This document shows positions 40,369-51,999 of a DNA stretch of 64,000 nt, piece after piece (positions within the stretch are counted from its first letter, which is position 1; each line of letters starts with the position of its first letter). A program made the translations under genes and the position numbers. Source of the DNA: Thelonectria olida (Eukaryota > Ascomycota > Sordariomycetes > Hypocreales > Nectriaceae); NCBI GenBank assembly GCA_020736575.1, contig JAGPYM010000023.1, positions 555,292 to 619,291 on the forward strand, in the 5' to 3' direction. The notes below the pieces were generated by a model. It made no database searches, was not told where the DNA came from, and saw only the letters and a program-made list of their open reading frames with translations.

Positions 40369-41842
40369 ATGGCTGAGCCACATGCCGACATTCTCGTGAG
40401 TTACTTGCAGTCTGAACGGCGACATGGAAGTGACACAGATGACAGGCGCCCGAGACGACTGAGGACGGCGAGGTGTGTTCCCAGCTCAACCTACCCCCCG
40501 AGACGCCATCTATTAACCGTCTTTATGATCTAGACCGACCATGACTCCTTCGTTGGCGAGGTAAAATTGCCTTATCACTAAAGAACGTTCACGAGTGAGA
40601 CTTGTTAACATCATCCCATTCGGCAGGATCCTGAATCCTCTACACGCAGCTTAAGCAGCTCCATTTACAATTACCGACAGGAAAATGGGAGAACGTACCA
40701 CAAATACCAAGACGGAAGTAAGTTTTCGGTACTCAGAGTATCCATAACTTGGTTGTGGTAATACTAAAGGAATACAGAATACAATCTTCCTAACGACGAC
40801 CTCGAGCAAGAGAGACTAGGTCTGTCTGTTAAAGTCGGACGAATTCCTCCAAGCTAACAGATTAAAGACTTACAACACCATTTATTTCTTCTGACTTTTG
40901 ATGACAAGCTCGGTCTTGCGCCACCAAATGACCCCGATTCCAACGTCAACCACGTTCTCGATCTGGGTACCGGCACAGGATTATGGGCCATAGACTATGC
41001 CGATGAACATCCAGAGGCTGATGTTTGCACATCGCTCCCTTTATGCGTACTCTAAGCTGATAAACTGAAAGGTTATAGGCATCGACCTCTCTCCTATCCA
41101 ACCTGCCTTGTATGACATAATGCTTCCAAATCGATTCGCTTGCTAACAACCGCTAAGTGTGCCCCCGAATGTCCGGTTTCAAATTGATGATGTAGAACAG
41201 GATTGGACCTTCGATCATGATTTCGATTACATCCATAGCCGATTGATGACGTCTAGCATCCCGAGTTGGCGCAAGTACCTCCAAAAAATCTATAAGTATG
41301 TGCGACCATATCAAGAGGGCAGGAGACTAATATTCTGACCAGCAATCTCACTCCGGGGGGATATGTTGAGTTACAGGAAGCGGATCTTTTTGCGAAATCG
41401 GACGACGAAACCCTTACGAAGGATCACGCGCTATCGAAGTGGCTACAGCACCTTGACGATGCGTCCATCAAGCTCGGCCGCCCTTACCAAGATATCTCGA
41501 AGCTCAAGGGTCTCATGGCCGATATTGGGTTTGTCGATATTGTTCAGACCTATAAAAGGTGGCCAATGAATACTTGGCCTCGCGATGAAAAATACAAGAT
41601 TCTCGGGGCATGGAACCTGGCGAATATGAACAATGGCCTGGAGGCATTCAGCATGGCACCATTGACGAGGGCTCTACGCTGGAGAAGAAATGAAGTCGCC
41701 GTGTTCTTGGCGGATGTCAGAAAGGAATTGAAAGACAAAAGCATCCATGCTTATTGGCCTGTGTGCGTAGTCCATTCCGTAGTAAATTTCCTCACTAATC
41801 AGCTCCAGATACTCCATCTATGCCAGGAAGCCTGCAGTTTGA
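40369..41842 (+). CDS. LaeA-like SAM-dependent methyltransferase, nine exons
   Basis: Rebuilt from frame-consistent splices; exons 40369-40395, 40534-40560, 40627-40717, 40778-40819, 40868-41022, 41072-41109, 41158-41295, 41343-41762 and 41803-41842 give 325 aa. Introns are mostly 40-66 nt (the first is 138) and several have gctaac or tactaa branches. The N-terminus has the family pattern SSSIYNYRQENGRTYHKY then LPND..E.ERLDLQHHLF. Class I methyltransferase motif I is VLDLGTGTGLWAIDYA, followed by IGIDLSPIQP. Post-motif NLTPGGYVELQE and a C-terminal YSIYARKP are also typical. LaeA-like enzymes include the global regulator of secondary metabolism and many paralogs of unknown substrate; this looks like one of the paralogs. 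No frameshift is needed, so the gene appears intact. The two smallest 5' exons are the least certain. Confidence 0.82.
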
Positions 41843-42527
41843 GGTGCTTAAGGATGGGAGATTCTCTAACGTATAGTTGTCGGATAATTATAATATCATC
41901 TAGTGACCCTGAAAATCAGCTTGCTTGATAGAGGAACGTGTGGCCTCACAATGGGCCCCTTGAGGCTGTGATGTGCTCTTTGTGGTAATTCAATACGTTA
42001 ATGGACCGTATATTTTGTATTTACCTACGCTCTTATGCAGTAGGTCAGAGTGAAATGTGGTTGTAGACGCGGTGCGCGGAGGCATACTTCTACCAGCTTA
42101 ACGAAATTTGCAACAATCCACAGTCCTTGCCTAGATGACTCCTCTTGTAAGCAGAATTGACGGCCATAGATACGTGGAAGAGAGCCAATTTCCGTTTGCG
42201 TTAGCCGCCGAATGGTAACCTAGGATGAGAAATGTGCAAGAGTGATAGGAACTCGCATAAGCGATGTTGTACCTTCCTGCTCTTAGTTCACCGCCAATCT
42301 ATTTCTGTATGCAAGTATCAGGGATCAAATTCCTCAGGGAGCTTTCACTTAGGAAAGGACCGCCGCAGCCTTATTGAGTAGACTGGTATAAGGCCAGCCC
42401 CGCGTGCAGACTTCAGTGGTTAAACATACACACATACCCATATAGGAGCTGCCAATTTACTCAACCCTCGATTGCTCTAGGTTTGAGAGGTCACCAATGA
42501 CAACATGACCAAATTAGCCGACCATCG
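41843..42527. other. no gene recognised
   Basis: 3' flank of the methyltransferase gene and gene-free DNA before a Myb-like scrap. Confidence 0.45.
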
Positions 42528-42677
42528 GAGGACGACCTCCTCCGCAAGATGAAGGAAGGAGAGAGGCTTGCGTGGCCCGAGATCCACCGGCGGTTTAATG
42601 AAACATATCCAGGGCGGTCGGCCCAGAGCCTGCAAGTCCATTATTCTACGAAGCTCAAGAATCGGGGGAGGTCCTAA
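42528..42677 (+). pseudogene. Myb/SANT-like DNA-binding fragment
   Basis: A 49-codon frame ending in TAA encodes a helix-turn-helix-like segment (EDDLLRKMKEGERLAWPEI, then GRSAQSLQVHYSTKLKNR) typical of fungal Myb-like domains: Trp at the proper spacing and a Tyr/Lys-rich third helix. No start codon or upstream exon could be fixed, so it is either a terminal exon or a remnant. Confidence 0.5.
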
Positions 42678-42950
42678 CGTGTTAGTGGCGGGTGTCAGGT
42701 AGTTTTTATGTTCACTTGGGACATTTTAGGCATGGCTGGAGTATTTAGTGGGGTCTTTTAGTCACATGACAATGGCATTAATGCAAAATGATTCTCGAAC
42801 ATTGCAAGGTGATTGTCGTAAGAAAAACTTTTCACAACAGCGAGAACGAATTTTTGAAACAACAGCCCAAACAGCACTCTCACGCCTCTCCAACGAGTCA
42901 ATTGAATAGCCTGAAGTCTAGCGCATCGCCCAGTGCGTTTTCAGACGATC

Positions 42951-44658
42951 ATGGCGACTTCGTGGCCCCAAGAGGTGGCATGGCCAGCCGAATTCCGCGA
43001 GCACGCCACGCAACTCGGCAAATACCTCAGGGACGCCCTCTTGTGCATCGAACGCGCGAAAGACCAACCTGTCCCCCATGACCTAGCCAAGATCATGGCC
43101 ATGGGCGCACTATCCCTCGTCAATAAGATCCACAACATCCCAGACCTCGGCACTGTACATGACGCACTACAGATGGTAAGAACCGAATCGAAGATCGCGG
43201 CGGAAAGCACGATGCAGGCTCTCAACGATATCAAGACGGAACTCAAACAGGCAGCGAACACGGGCCAGCAGGCATTAGAAGGAATACGCGAGGGCCACAA
43301 AACACAGAACGAGACGAAGGCGGCAGCCAGAGAATCGATCGATATCGGCAGAACAGTCATGACAATGGTGAGAGAGATCAAGAACGCAGACCAGCACAAC
43401 CGCCCGAGCTTGCCACGGACCTACGCATCTGTAGCAGCTGGTAATGGGCTAGCTACTAGCATGCACAATCCACTGAACCAAAACAAGGCACCACATGCGC
43501 AAGTGCTCCGAGAGATCACCGTGAAACATTCGGAACCCACTCACCATAGCCAGCCTACGGGCGATGAACCCCCGTAGCCTGAAAGCACACGTAGACCGTG
43601 CTATAGAACAAAGCGGAAACGAGCATATAGAGAACATCAAGACGGTGTCAACTAACCAACTCAAAAGCGGTGACCTTAGCATCAAGACGGCTGCGACCTC
43701 TGACATGGAGGTACTCCGACAGTTCGCTGAGGACTGGGAGCACCGGCTCGGCAATGGAGCAACAGTGCGCATTCCAACATACGGAGTTCTTGTTCACGGC
43801 ATCCGTACCAGCTCGATAGATGTGAGCCAACTTGAGGACACCAGAGACAGCATTCTCCAGGAAAACAGACCGTTCATCCCGAGCGCCGAGATAAAATACA
43901 TAGGCTGGCTCACGAGGAAATCTGCGGAAAAGGCTGCTTCCTCGATTATCATTGAGTTTACAAGACCCCAAGACGCCAACAAGATCATCGACGAGGGCCT
44001 GATCTGGCAAGGGGAGGTCTTTCAGTGCGAGCTGTACAACAGGTCGTGCCGACTGAGGCAATGCTTCGGCTGTCAAGGATATGGCCACATAGGAACCCAG
44101 TGCAAGGCAACGACGAGATGCGGCTACTGCGCTCAAGAACACGCGTCCCGTGAATGCCCTGTCAAATCCGACAGGAGCGTACCCAGAAAGTGCGCCAACT
44201 GTAAAGGTCAACACGAGGCCTGGAGCAACCAGTGTGCAATCAGGAAGGAGGAGATGGCCAAGGTCAAGGCCGCATACGCCGCACGTCCCAGGTACCACCT
44301 AGAGCCACAGAGCAGCATGGCAGTCAGCCAGGCGAACCCAACTGTGAGAGCCCAGGAGGAGCCGATCGGACGAATCATCCGGGAGGGAGCGCCATCTCTC
44401 GCACCTGGCCGCAGTCAGCAGAATCGGCAAGGAAGAAGCAGGTCACCGACGAAGAGAGGGCAAAAGAGAGCCAACCCTGGAAGCAACGCAGTCGCCCCGA
44501 ACGAGGTTGAGAACGAAATCACAGTCAACACGGGCAGTCAACGGCCCCAAAGAATCATAACGCCATCTAGAAGGGCACTGGAAGCCCTCGATGCAAACTC
44601 GGCACGACTACACGGCACCTACCAAGCGGAGAACATGGACGTTGACAACCGTGAATGA
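42951..44658 (+). pseudogene. LINE ORF1 with CCHC knuckles, one frameshift
   Basis: ATG 42951. The N-terminal half is helical (coiled-coil-like Ala/Glu/Lys region about residues 60-145), then RTYASVAA. At about 43520-43525 (gtgaaacattcgg) one extra A shifts the frame; the continuation is in the frame of 43564-44658, with the conserved block (RIPTYGVLVHGI, IGWLTRKSAEKAASSIIIEF) and CCHC-type knuckles (CFGCQGYGHIGTQC, CGYCAQEHASREC, and a third Cys/His cluster). It ends at TGA 44656-44658, overlapping the ORF2 start. ORF1 protein normally coats the RNA and chaperones target priming. Confidence 0.85.
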
Positions 44659-47600
44659 GACACACGGAATCACTCTCAATATTACAGTATAACGTCAGAA
44701 AATCGAGAGACATCGTTATGGCTACCCTCCTACGGGACCCAAGGGTAATGAAATTCGACATCTTAGCCATCCAGGAACCATGGGCGAATTCCTTCATGCA
44801 CACCACACACCATCCGGCAAAAGACCAGTTCCATCTATGCTACCCCCAAAATGAAGGCGGAAGCCCAGCAAGGGTGTGTCTGTATATCAACAAACGCCTT
44901 GATCATTCAAAGTGGCAATTCGAGTCGCACGGTCGGGACCTTTGCACAGTAACGATAACCTTAGGACAAGGAGACGAGATGAGAGAGGTCAAGGTGCACA
45001 ACATTTACAACCCCGACCAAACGGCGGAAAATAGGCGAAGCGTACTACCTCAACTGCGAAGGGTGCTCGACTCGGCTCGACAAACAGAGCAGATACTAAT
45101 CGGAGACTTCAATCTACATCATGAGTTGTGGGGGGGCTCCCATGTCCCTAGAACAGAGGCAGAGGCAGAAGATCTCGCCGAGATTATGGAAGACTATAAC
45201 CTCACAAACACTCTGGCACCAGGCACTATCACGTACGAAGAAGGCAAAAGGCAGACAACAATCGATCTCTGCCTGGTCACCCTCGGCCTGGTCGATCGGG
45301 TCATCAGATGCGAAGTAGACCGTAGTCTCGACCACGACTCAGACCACTTGCCGATCGTCACTTCCCTCGACATGTCAGTCAAGCAACTCAGCAGAGAACC
45401 CACCAGAAACTGGAAATCGATAGATGAGAAGAGATTCAGGTCTGCGGTCCTGGGCAAGCTGCCGCCGCAGCGAAGACCGAGAACCCGAAGCGCGCTTGAT
45501 CGGTACGTGGGGGAAATAGTTGCAGCGCTGAAGAGTGCGATAGAGACAGCAGTGCCCCAAAGGACATGGTCACCTAAATCCAGACGCGGCTGGGATGAGG
45601 AGTGCACGCGAGTGCTGGCAGAGACCAAGCGCCTCAGGCGACTTCACAATCTCTACCACACGGAAGAAACATGGGAGGCATACCGAGCGGCTAGAAATCA
45701 CAAAGGCAGGGTAATCAAGAAGGCACTGCGAAGAGCGCATCGAGATAATGTTGAGAGAGCTTCAGAGTCACCAGAGGCTCTCTGGAGAATGGCAAAATGG
45801 GCTAGAAACAGAACCACTCAGGCACCAGAGGTAACACCTACACTACAGCACCCAGACACCTCTCAAATGGTCTCAGACCCAGCGGAAAAGGCAGAGATCT
45901 TCAGGAAGGCATTCTTTCCCTCCCCACCGGAAGCAGAGATTGGCGACATCGAAGACGCGACTTACCCGGACCGGATAACGATGCCGCCCATTACAGAACA
46001 AGAAGTGGAGAGAGCCATGCAAGAAGCCTCGCCGCTCAAGGCTCCCGGCCCTGATAGCATCCCGAACAAAGCATTGCAACTAGCAGCGACATGGATTAAG
46101 CCTCACCTGTCGGCGATTTTCAACCAGAGCCTCAATCTCGGTTACTGTCCACAACACTTCAGGGAATCGACAACAGTTGTACTGAGGAAGCAGGGAAAGG
46201 ACAACTACACCATTCCTGGGTCTTACCGGCCGGTAGGGTTGTTGAACACCATAGGCAAGATCATGGATGCCATAATAGCAAACCGACTGAGCTATGTGGC
46301 GGAGACACATAACCTGCTCCCCTCAACCCACATGGGAGGCAGGAAGATGAGATCCGCCGAGCATGCCGTGCATCACATCATCGATAAGTTCTATGAGGCG
46401 TGGAACATTGGCCGAGGCCAGGTAGCCAGCTTGCTATTACTCGACGTCTCCGGTGCCTTCGACAACGTATCACACAAGCGGCTCCTGCACAACCTACGGA
46501 AGAGGAAAATTGATGAGAAGACTGTTCGGTGGATATCGAGTCTTCTTGAAGACCGACACACCAGGATCTCGATCGATGGATTCAGAACCGAGCGACACAG
46601 AATCTCGACCGGGACAGTACAAGGCTCGCCGCTCTCACCAATCCTCTACATTTTCTACAACGCAGATCTCATCGAGAGCTGCAATCAAGCAGAGGACACC
46701 ACCTCTACTGGGTTCATTGACGACGTGGCGATCCTCACATGGGGAGGTACGACGACGGAAACATGCAACAAACTTCAAGGAGCACTCCAAATAGCCGAAC
46801 AGTGGGCGAAAACCCATGCGTCAGTCTTCTCACCCAGCAAATTCCAACTCATACACTTCACCAGGGCACGCACGAGAATAGATATTCAACACCCACTGCA
46901 AACGGCATGGGGCGAGATCCCGGCAAAGCCGACCTGCAAATATCTAGGACTCATCATGGATTCTGCGCTGCAGTGGAAGCCCCACGTAGACGAAATACGG
47001 AGGAAGGCGACGAAAACAATCTCAGCCCTAAGTAGCCTGGGTAGCTCAATCTGGGGCCTTACCCTCCAAGACATGAGGAAGATCTACCGAGGGGTGGTGG
47101 TGCCACAGATCGTATATGCATGCTCTGCATGGTCAAACTCAAACTGGAGAACGCGAAACATGCCGTACACAAACAAGACACTGGCACAACTGCAAAGTCT
47201 GCAGGCACGGGCAGCCAGGGCGATTTCTGGTGCCTTCAAAGCTACGTCAGCCCCCGCCCTGGATGTCGAAACACATCTTCTGCCCATCGAACATCAAATC
47301 TGGAAGCACAACGCGGACTGTCTGGGAAGAATCGGCTTTGGGGGACAAGAATCCCAGCACAGTGCAGATGGTCTGGGAGGAGGAAAGACAAAAATGAGCC
47401 CACGCAGAGCAATACAGAAAGCCATACAGGACGAACAAGGGTTCGAGATGGAGAAAATGGAAGTAATCACCCCACACGTCGTCCCACCATGGTGGAGAGG
47501 CCCAAAAACGTTCATCGAAGAGAGCGTCGAGAAAGCACAAGCGAGACACCAGTACGGCATCGGCAATGAGCCAAACGCTATACACATATACACGGATGGA

Positions 47601-48268
47601 AGTGGCATCAACGGACACGTGGGCGCTGCGGCAGTGTGCACGACGACCAGTCAAAGCAGGAGCGCCTACATGGGCGACGACACCGTATCGACAGTGTACG
47701 CCGGCGAACTCCAAGGGATCTCCCTGGCTCTCCAGATCGCCCAGGAAGACAGAAGCCAAGGCAATATCAGAAAGAAAATCTTGATCTACACAAACAACCA
47801 AGCAGCTATCAGGTCGGCGGCGAGGCCCAGGGGCAAGAAGTCCACATTAAAAATGTGGTCGCGCAGAGTTGTCAACGACAGATGGAAAACGCAGTGGCGA
47901 CAGGAAACCAGGGGCCGGACAACCTTGAGGCACACACCGGAGCCAACACCAAAAGTACTTCAGCCACACAAACACTTCAGCAAGAGGCAGAGCGCCATTT
48001 ACATCCAACTCCGGACGGAAAAGATTGGGATGAACGACTTTCTCTTCAAACGAAGAGTGCCAGGGGTCACCGATCCGAGATGCAACTGCGGCGAAGGGCG
48101 GCAGACAGTAGCCCACACCCTACTTCAATGCAGGAAGCACACCACACTTCGAAACCAGGAACTAGGCCAATTTCCAGGACGCCAAAATCTCCGGACACTA
48201 CTGAGCGAGCGCAAAGTAGCAGCAAAGGTCGTCAAGTTCATGGAACAAACCCAGATCCTTGGGCAATT
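42951..48268 (+). mobile_element. Tad-like LINE retrotransposon
   Basis: ORF1 (nucleic-acid-binding) and ORF2 (EEP endonuclease, reverse transcriptase, RNase H) in the usual order, joined by a 4-nt ATGA overlap at 44655-44658. The 3' end is cut by a hAT element starting at 48269, and no poly-A or simple-repeat tail can be identified. The 5' end probably lies somewhat upstream of 42951, but the boundary is not visible. Confidence 0.88.
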
Positions 48269-48323
48269 CAGTGTTGCTAATAATATGGCAATAAAACAAT
48301 ATATTGCAATACATACGATATGA
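44655..48323 (+). CDS. LINE ORF2: EEP endonuclease, RT, partial RNase H
   Basis: Open frame of 1222 codons, its last 18 lying in hAT DNA. N-terminal endonuclease: LQYNVRKSRD, LAIQEPW, LIGDFNLHH and SDHLPIV with the expected Asn/Glu/Asp/His. Reverse transcriptase: KAPGPDSIPNKA, SYRPVGLLNTIGK, LLLLDVSGAFDNV, TGTVQGSPLSPIL and the catalytic FIDDVAIL near residue 688. RNase H starts with IYTDGSG (about residue 976) and ELQGISLAL, then TNNQAAIRS, but the segment with the last catalytic His/Asp (a HW.PAH.G....AD-type motif) is absent: the frame goes from RPRGKKSTLK to VVNDRWKTQW, an in-frame loss of several dozen residues. A C-terminal Cys/His motif (CNCGEGRQTVAHTLLQC) remains. Long uninterrupted ORF, but RNase H is probably inactive. 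Confidence 0.88.
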   Translation: MRHTESLSILQYNVRKSRDIVMATLLRDPRVMKFDILAIQEPWANSFMHTTHHPAKDQFHLCYPQNEGGSPARVCLYINKRLDHSKWQFESHGRDLCTVTITLGQGDEMREVKVHNIYNPDQTAENRRSVLPQLRRVLDSARQTEQILIGDFNLHHELWGGSHVPRTEAEAEDLAEIMEDYNLTNTLAPGTITYEEGKRQTTIDLCLVTLGLVDRVIRCEVDRSLDHDSDHLPIVTSLDMSVKQLSREPTRNWKSIDEKRFRSAVLGKLPPQRRPRTRSALDRYVGEIVAALKSAIETAVPQRTWSPKSRRGWDEECTRVLAETKRLRRLHNLYHTEETWEAYRAARNHKGRVIKKALRRAHRDNVERASESPEALWRMAKWARNRTTQAPEVTPTLQHPDTSQMVSDPAEKAEIFRKAFFPSPPEAEIGDIEDATYPDRITMPPITEQEVERAMQEASPLKAPGPDSIPNKALQLAATWIKPHLSAIFNQSLNLGYCPQHFRESTTVVLRKQGKDNYTIPGSYRPVGLLNTIGKIMDAIIANRLSYVAETHNLLPSTHMGGRKMRSAEHAVHHIIDKFYEAWNIGRGQVASLLLLDVSGAFDNVSHKRLLHNLRKRKIDEKTVRWISSLLEDRHTRISIDGFRTERHRISTGTVQGSPLSPILYIFYNADLIESCNQAEDTTSTGFIDDVAILTWGGTTTETCNKLQGALQIAEQWAKTHASVFSPSKFQLIHFTRARTRIDIQHPLQTAWGEIPAKPTCKYLGLIMDSALQWKPHVDEIRRKATKTISALSSLGSSIWGLTLQDMRKIYRGVVVPQIVYACSAWSNSNWRTRNMPYTNKTLAQLQSLQARAARAISGAFKATSAPALDVETHLLPIEHQIWKHNADCLGRIGFGGQESQHSADGLGGGKTKMSPRRAIQKAIQDEQGFEMEKMEVITPHVVPPWWRGPKTFIEESVEKAQARHQYGIGNEPNAIHIYTDGSGINGHVGAAAVCTTTSQSRSAYMGDDTVSTVYAGELQGISLALQIAQEDRSQGNIRKKILIYTNNQAAIRSAARPRGKKSTLKMWSRRVVNDRWKTQWRQETRGRTTLRHTPEPTPKVLQPHKHFSKRQSAIYIQLRTEKIGMNDFLFKRRVPGVTDPRCNCGEGRQTVAHTLLQCRKHTTLRNQELGQFPGRQNLRTLLSERKVAAKVVKFMEQTQILGQFSVANNMAIKQYIAIHTI

Positions 48324-50963
48324 TATGCCCTATCCGATATTGTGCCAATACAATATGCAGCTTGCCATATTGCCACAATACAATATCGGGATGTCCATAT
48401 TGGCAATATATTGTTTGTATTGGCTTGTCTCTTTAGAGGAAAAGTTCATTTGTTTGTTGACAAATTGACCGACTGACACGCGATGACGCGCGAAAAAAGG
48501 CGTAATGGAGGTGTCAACTGAGTATTATAGGGTAGCAGTCGCCAACACCAACCCCCCCGCAACCCCGCTGTTGTCAGTGCACAAAGGAGTAGAGAAACCT
48601 CGATGCCTAAACAACGCCTTCTGTTTGTTCAAACGTCGCGACGAAAAGTTTCGTCAGTATCAGACGACATTTCGGAACTCTCCAGCCAGCAATTGTGTGA
48701 GAGCCAAACCTCTCAATGCCAATCATCGCGACCTCGCACGGCTTCCACAGCTTCGTGTGCTACGCCAAGAACATCATGGGTCTTCTCTCATATGCCAGAC
48801 GAGGAGATCGAGACGAGATACTACAACCAACGTACCGGAAAAGAGGAATGGCGTTGCAAGCATTGCGACTAAACGTATTCCTGTTCCGGTGGAACCGCGG
48901 CCCCGGCTAAGCACCTAACGGACCCGCCTCCCGACGGTCACGGTCTCCCCAAAGGCGCGCCCCGAACAGCAAAGGTGACAAACATACGGACTATTCTCGA
49001 ACAAGCTCGTGTTACGGCCGAAGAGAATCCCCGTAAACGCCGCAGACTCAATGATCAATGTGGAGGCTCGATCGACCCAGACCAGCTCGAAGCGTTATAT
49101 GTACGATTCATTACTGCGTGTTCGCTCCCATTTCGGCTTATAGAGTGCCCTGAATTTCGGGCACTCCTGGCCTATCTCAATACCGATATCGATACTTGGC
49201 TTCCAGACACACATGAGACCATCAAGAAATGGATTATGCGGCAGTATGAAGCTCAGAAGGAGAAGGTCAAGCAGCGCATACAATCGGCAAAGTCAAGGAT
49301 CCATATCAGCTGCGATCTTTGGACTTCTTCCAACTCTTTGGCCATACTAGGCATAGTCGCTCACTACGTTACGGAAGACGGTCAGCTGGAACACCATATT
49401 TTGGCGTTGAAAGACATCGACAGTGACCACGACGGTTCTCACCTCGCTGCGGCAATTTTGGAAGTGGTTGACGAATGGGGTTTTGCTTCAAAGCTTGGAT
49501 ATTTCGTGATGGACAATGCAGGCAATAACGACACCATGATGAGATCCCTTTCTCTTGGTCAGTACAACTCACTGTTTCTCCTGATTGGCCCTAATAACAT
49601 TCACAGGCCTCCTACGCCGATATGACATCCAATACGATCCCAAAGCTCACCGACTCCGCTGTCAAGGCCATATTATCAACCTCGCCGCCAAAGCCTTCCT
49701 CTTCGTTACCGACAATGAGAAACTCGAACACGACGATACTGGTCTGCATAGTGTGACCCTAAAACATATTGAAGCGTGGCGGCAAAAGGGTCCTCTTGGC
49801 AAGCTTCACAACTTCGTCGTCTTCATCCAACGAAGTGTTCAGCGCACCCAAAAGTTTCTTGCTATTAGCCACAACCGTAAGCTTGCGCGGGACAACGACA
49901 CACGATGGAGTTCGTGGTATAATATGCTGCGAGCAGCCTTGAATCTCAGAGACGCAATTGACGGCTACTTCAACAAATGGATGGAAGCAGATTGCGCTGG
50001 AGACGAGCTCTCTTCAGAGGACTGGATCATCCTCGAGAAGATCAAGTCCTTTTTGGAGAAGCTGAAAATGACAACCAAGGCTCTCGAGTCATCGTTTGCA
50101 ACTCTCGACAATGTCCTCTTGGCTATGGACTTCGTCTTGGCACAATTTGAAGCAGGGAAGGAGGCACATATCGACGATCCGATGATGGCACCAATGTACA
50201 ACTCGGGCTGGGCGAAGTTGGACAAATACTACCGTCTTACTGATGAATCGCCTGCCTACGTTGCGGCTATCGTGCTCCACCCTTCGCATAAATGGCACTA
50301 CATACAGGAGAACTGGAAAAAAGAGTGGGTTGAGTCATCAAAGAAGCTGATTGAGACGCTGTGGGACGAATATAAACCCGTGGAATCACCTCTTCCTCTC
50401 TGTGAGGTCCCGTCGACGACTACGAACGAGTTCTTGAATTGGAGGAACAAGCACCTGCAGCCATCGCTCATCACGGACGAGTACGAGCGTTATTGTAAGT
50501 CTGAACGAGTTTATGGGTTTACAAGCGCCCTTGCATGGTGGCTAGAGGAGACGCAGCAGAAAAACTACCCCAGCCTGAGCAAGATGGCTGTGGATATACT
50601 GTCAATCCCTGCAATGTCTGCGGAGCCCGAACGACTCTTCTCTGGGGCAAAGATAACGATTACGGACCGTCGAAATCGACTTGGGAGTGATATAATTGAA
50701 GCATTGGAGTGCTTGAAGTCATGGTTTGGGATACGAGATTTGCAAGATGGCGATATTTTAGATGCGGCAGTTGAATGATGAAGGTCACGTGTAATATATG
50801 GGATATATTGTCACACTGCCAATATATTGGGTGCTTGGCAATACAATACAATATCGATCATTCCCATATTGCGTAATACAATACGCACCTCTTGACAATA
50901 CAATAATATTGCGAGGGGGTCCATATTGCCAATATCGTATTGTTTATATTATTAGCAACACTG
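48269..50963 (+). mobile_element. hAT DNA transposon
   Basis: A 2695-bp element with 18-bp terminal inverted repeats CAGTGTTGCTAATAATAT at both ends and subterminal clusters of caatat/atattg. Expected 8-bp target duplications do not match (gggcaatt left, gtaataaa right), which suggests later deletion or recombination at one side. It interrupts the 3' end of LINE ORF2. Confidence 0.9.
48603..50778 (+). pseudogene. hAT transposase, one stop in BED finger
   Basis: Two exons, 48603-49557 and 49607-50778, joined by a 49-nt intron (donor GTCAGT, ctaataac branch, CACAG acceptor), 708 codons. BED-type zinc finger: WRCKHCD, stop, TYSCSGGTAAPAKHL; TAA at 48870-48872 replaces what is normally Gln/Lys. 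The RNase-H-like core has SCDLWTSSNSLAILGIVAHY and YFVMDNAGNNDT, then DNDTRWSSWYNM in exon 2. The C-terminal hAT dimerisation region reads ILSIPAMSAEPERLFSGAK. Everything but the single stop looks intact, so death is recent or the BED finger is dispensable. Confidence 0.88.
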
Positions 50964-51999
50964 GTAATAAACATAGTTAATTGGTGTTAGTATCGCCCGG
51001 ATTTTGGTTGCTAAATGTTGTTGGTTAGTGAGTCATCTAGTTTGCATCAAGTCTCATCGTATCCATGGCGAACTTGATCGCCACCCGTACCGCCTGCAGG
51101 TTGGGTGCCCATTTTGGCCCATCCGATGCTGCCTTTTCCCCCAAAGGAGAATGAGAGATTTCCCATCTTTGCTTGTCCGACCCCTCGCATGCCTTCCCGC
51201 TGTGCGTCCCACTTTGGGCATCAAAATAGAAGGTCATCCACCGTTTCTGCTGCTCGTCTGCAATCGCATAGTAAGGAGAGATGGCGGTATGGATGGATGC
51301 ACGAAATTTATTTCAGCCAGGATAACTAACCCTAGATGTTCTTTTCACATGGGCTGTGGTGGTTTAAAGTGGCGCATGAATTTGGGTTGTGGCTTGACGT
51401 GGCTTGAAGTGGCTGAAAAATCTTGATGTTCAGGCACGGCGATCGTGGTGAAGACGGCTCGCACGGACCGCTTGGTGGTCCGAGTTTTCGAAAGGAGGGC
51501 GCGGAAGAAAGAACCTTTCGTCTCTTCGTTCCTCAAGCATACCCGCCTTCACGTCTTGTCTTCAGTCCGTCCTCATGAAAAACTCATCCCTCAGATTGCA
51601 GCTAGTCTAGAATAATGACTGCTGCGATTGTTTTATTCACTCTCAATGTCATACTTAAAGCCTCTGTTGGGAGGATTCTCGCCTCGCCATCGGCCATCCA
51701 TTATTGACTCTAGATAGCCTTCGAATGGGCAAGACGACACAGAGCAAAACCAAGGCAGGGATTCGATGAAAGTTCCTTAATTAATTATTACCTGCGATGA
51801 TCTCACCGCTTCAGATTGGCATTGTGCATTAGTACTATAAAATTTAGAAATATTTTGCTCCCTTACTGTACTACTTTTCTTAAGCATAAGAGTTTGAAGC
51901 CCTGGTCCTGCCTTCGGGTCCTTTCGTGTGAGCTAGCTAAGCCTTGGCCCCTTGATTCGGCCACTCATAGGTTGCTGCGACGCAAAAATGGGAAATCGT
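50964..51999. other. no gene recognised
   Basis: May include the displaced 3' end of the LINE just after 50963, but no motif confirms that. ORFs at 51004-51426 and 51816-52188 have no domain. Confidence 0.4.
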
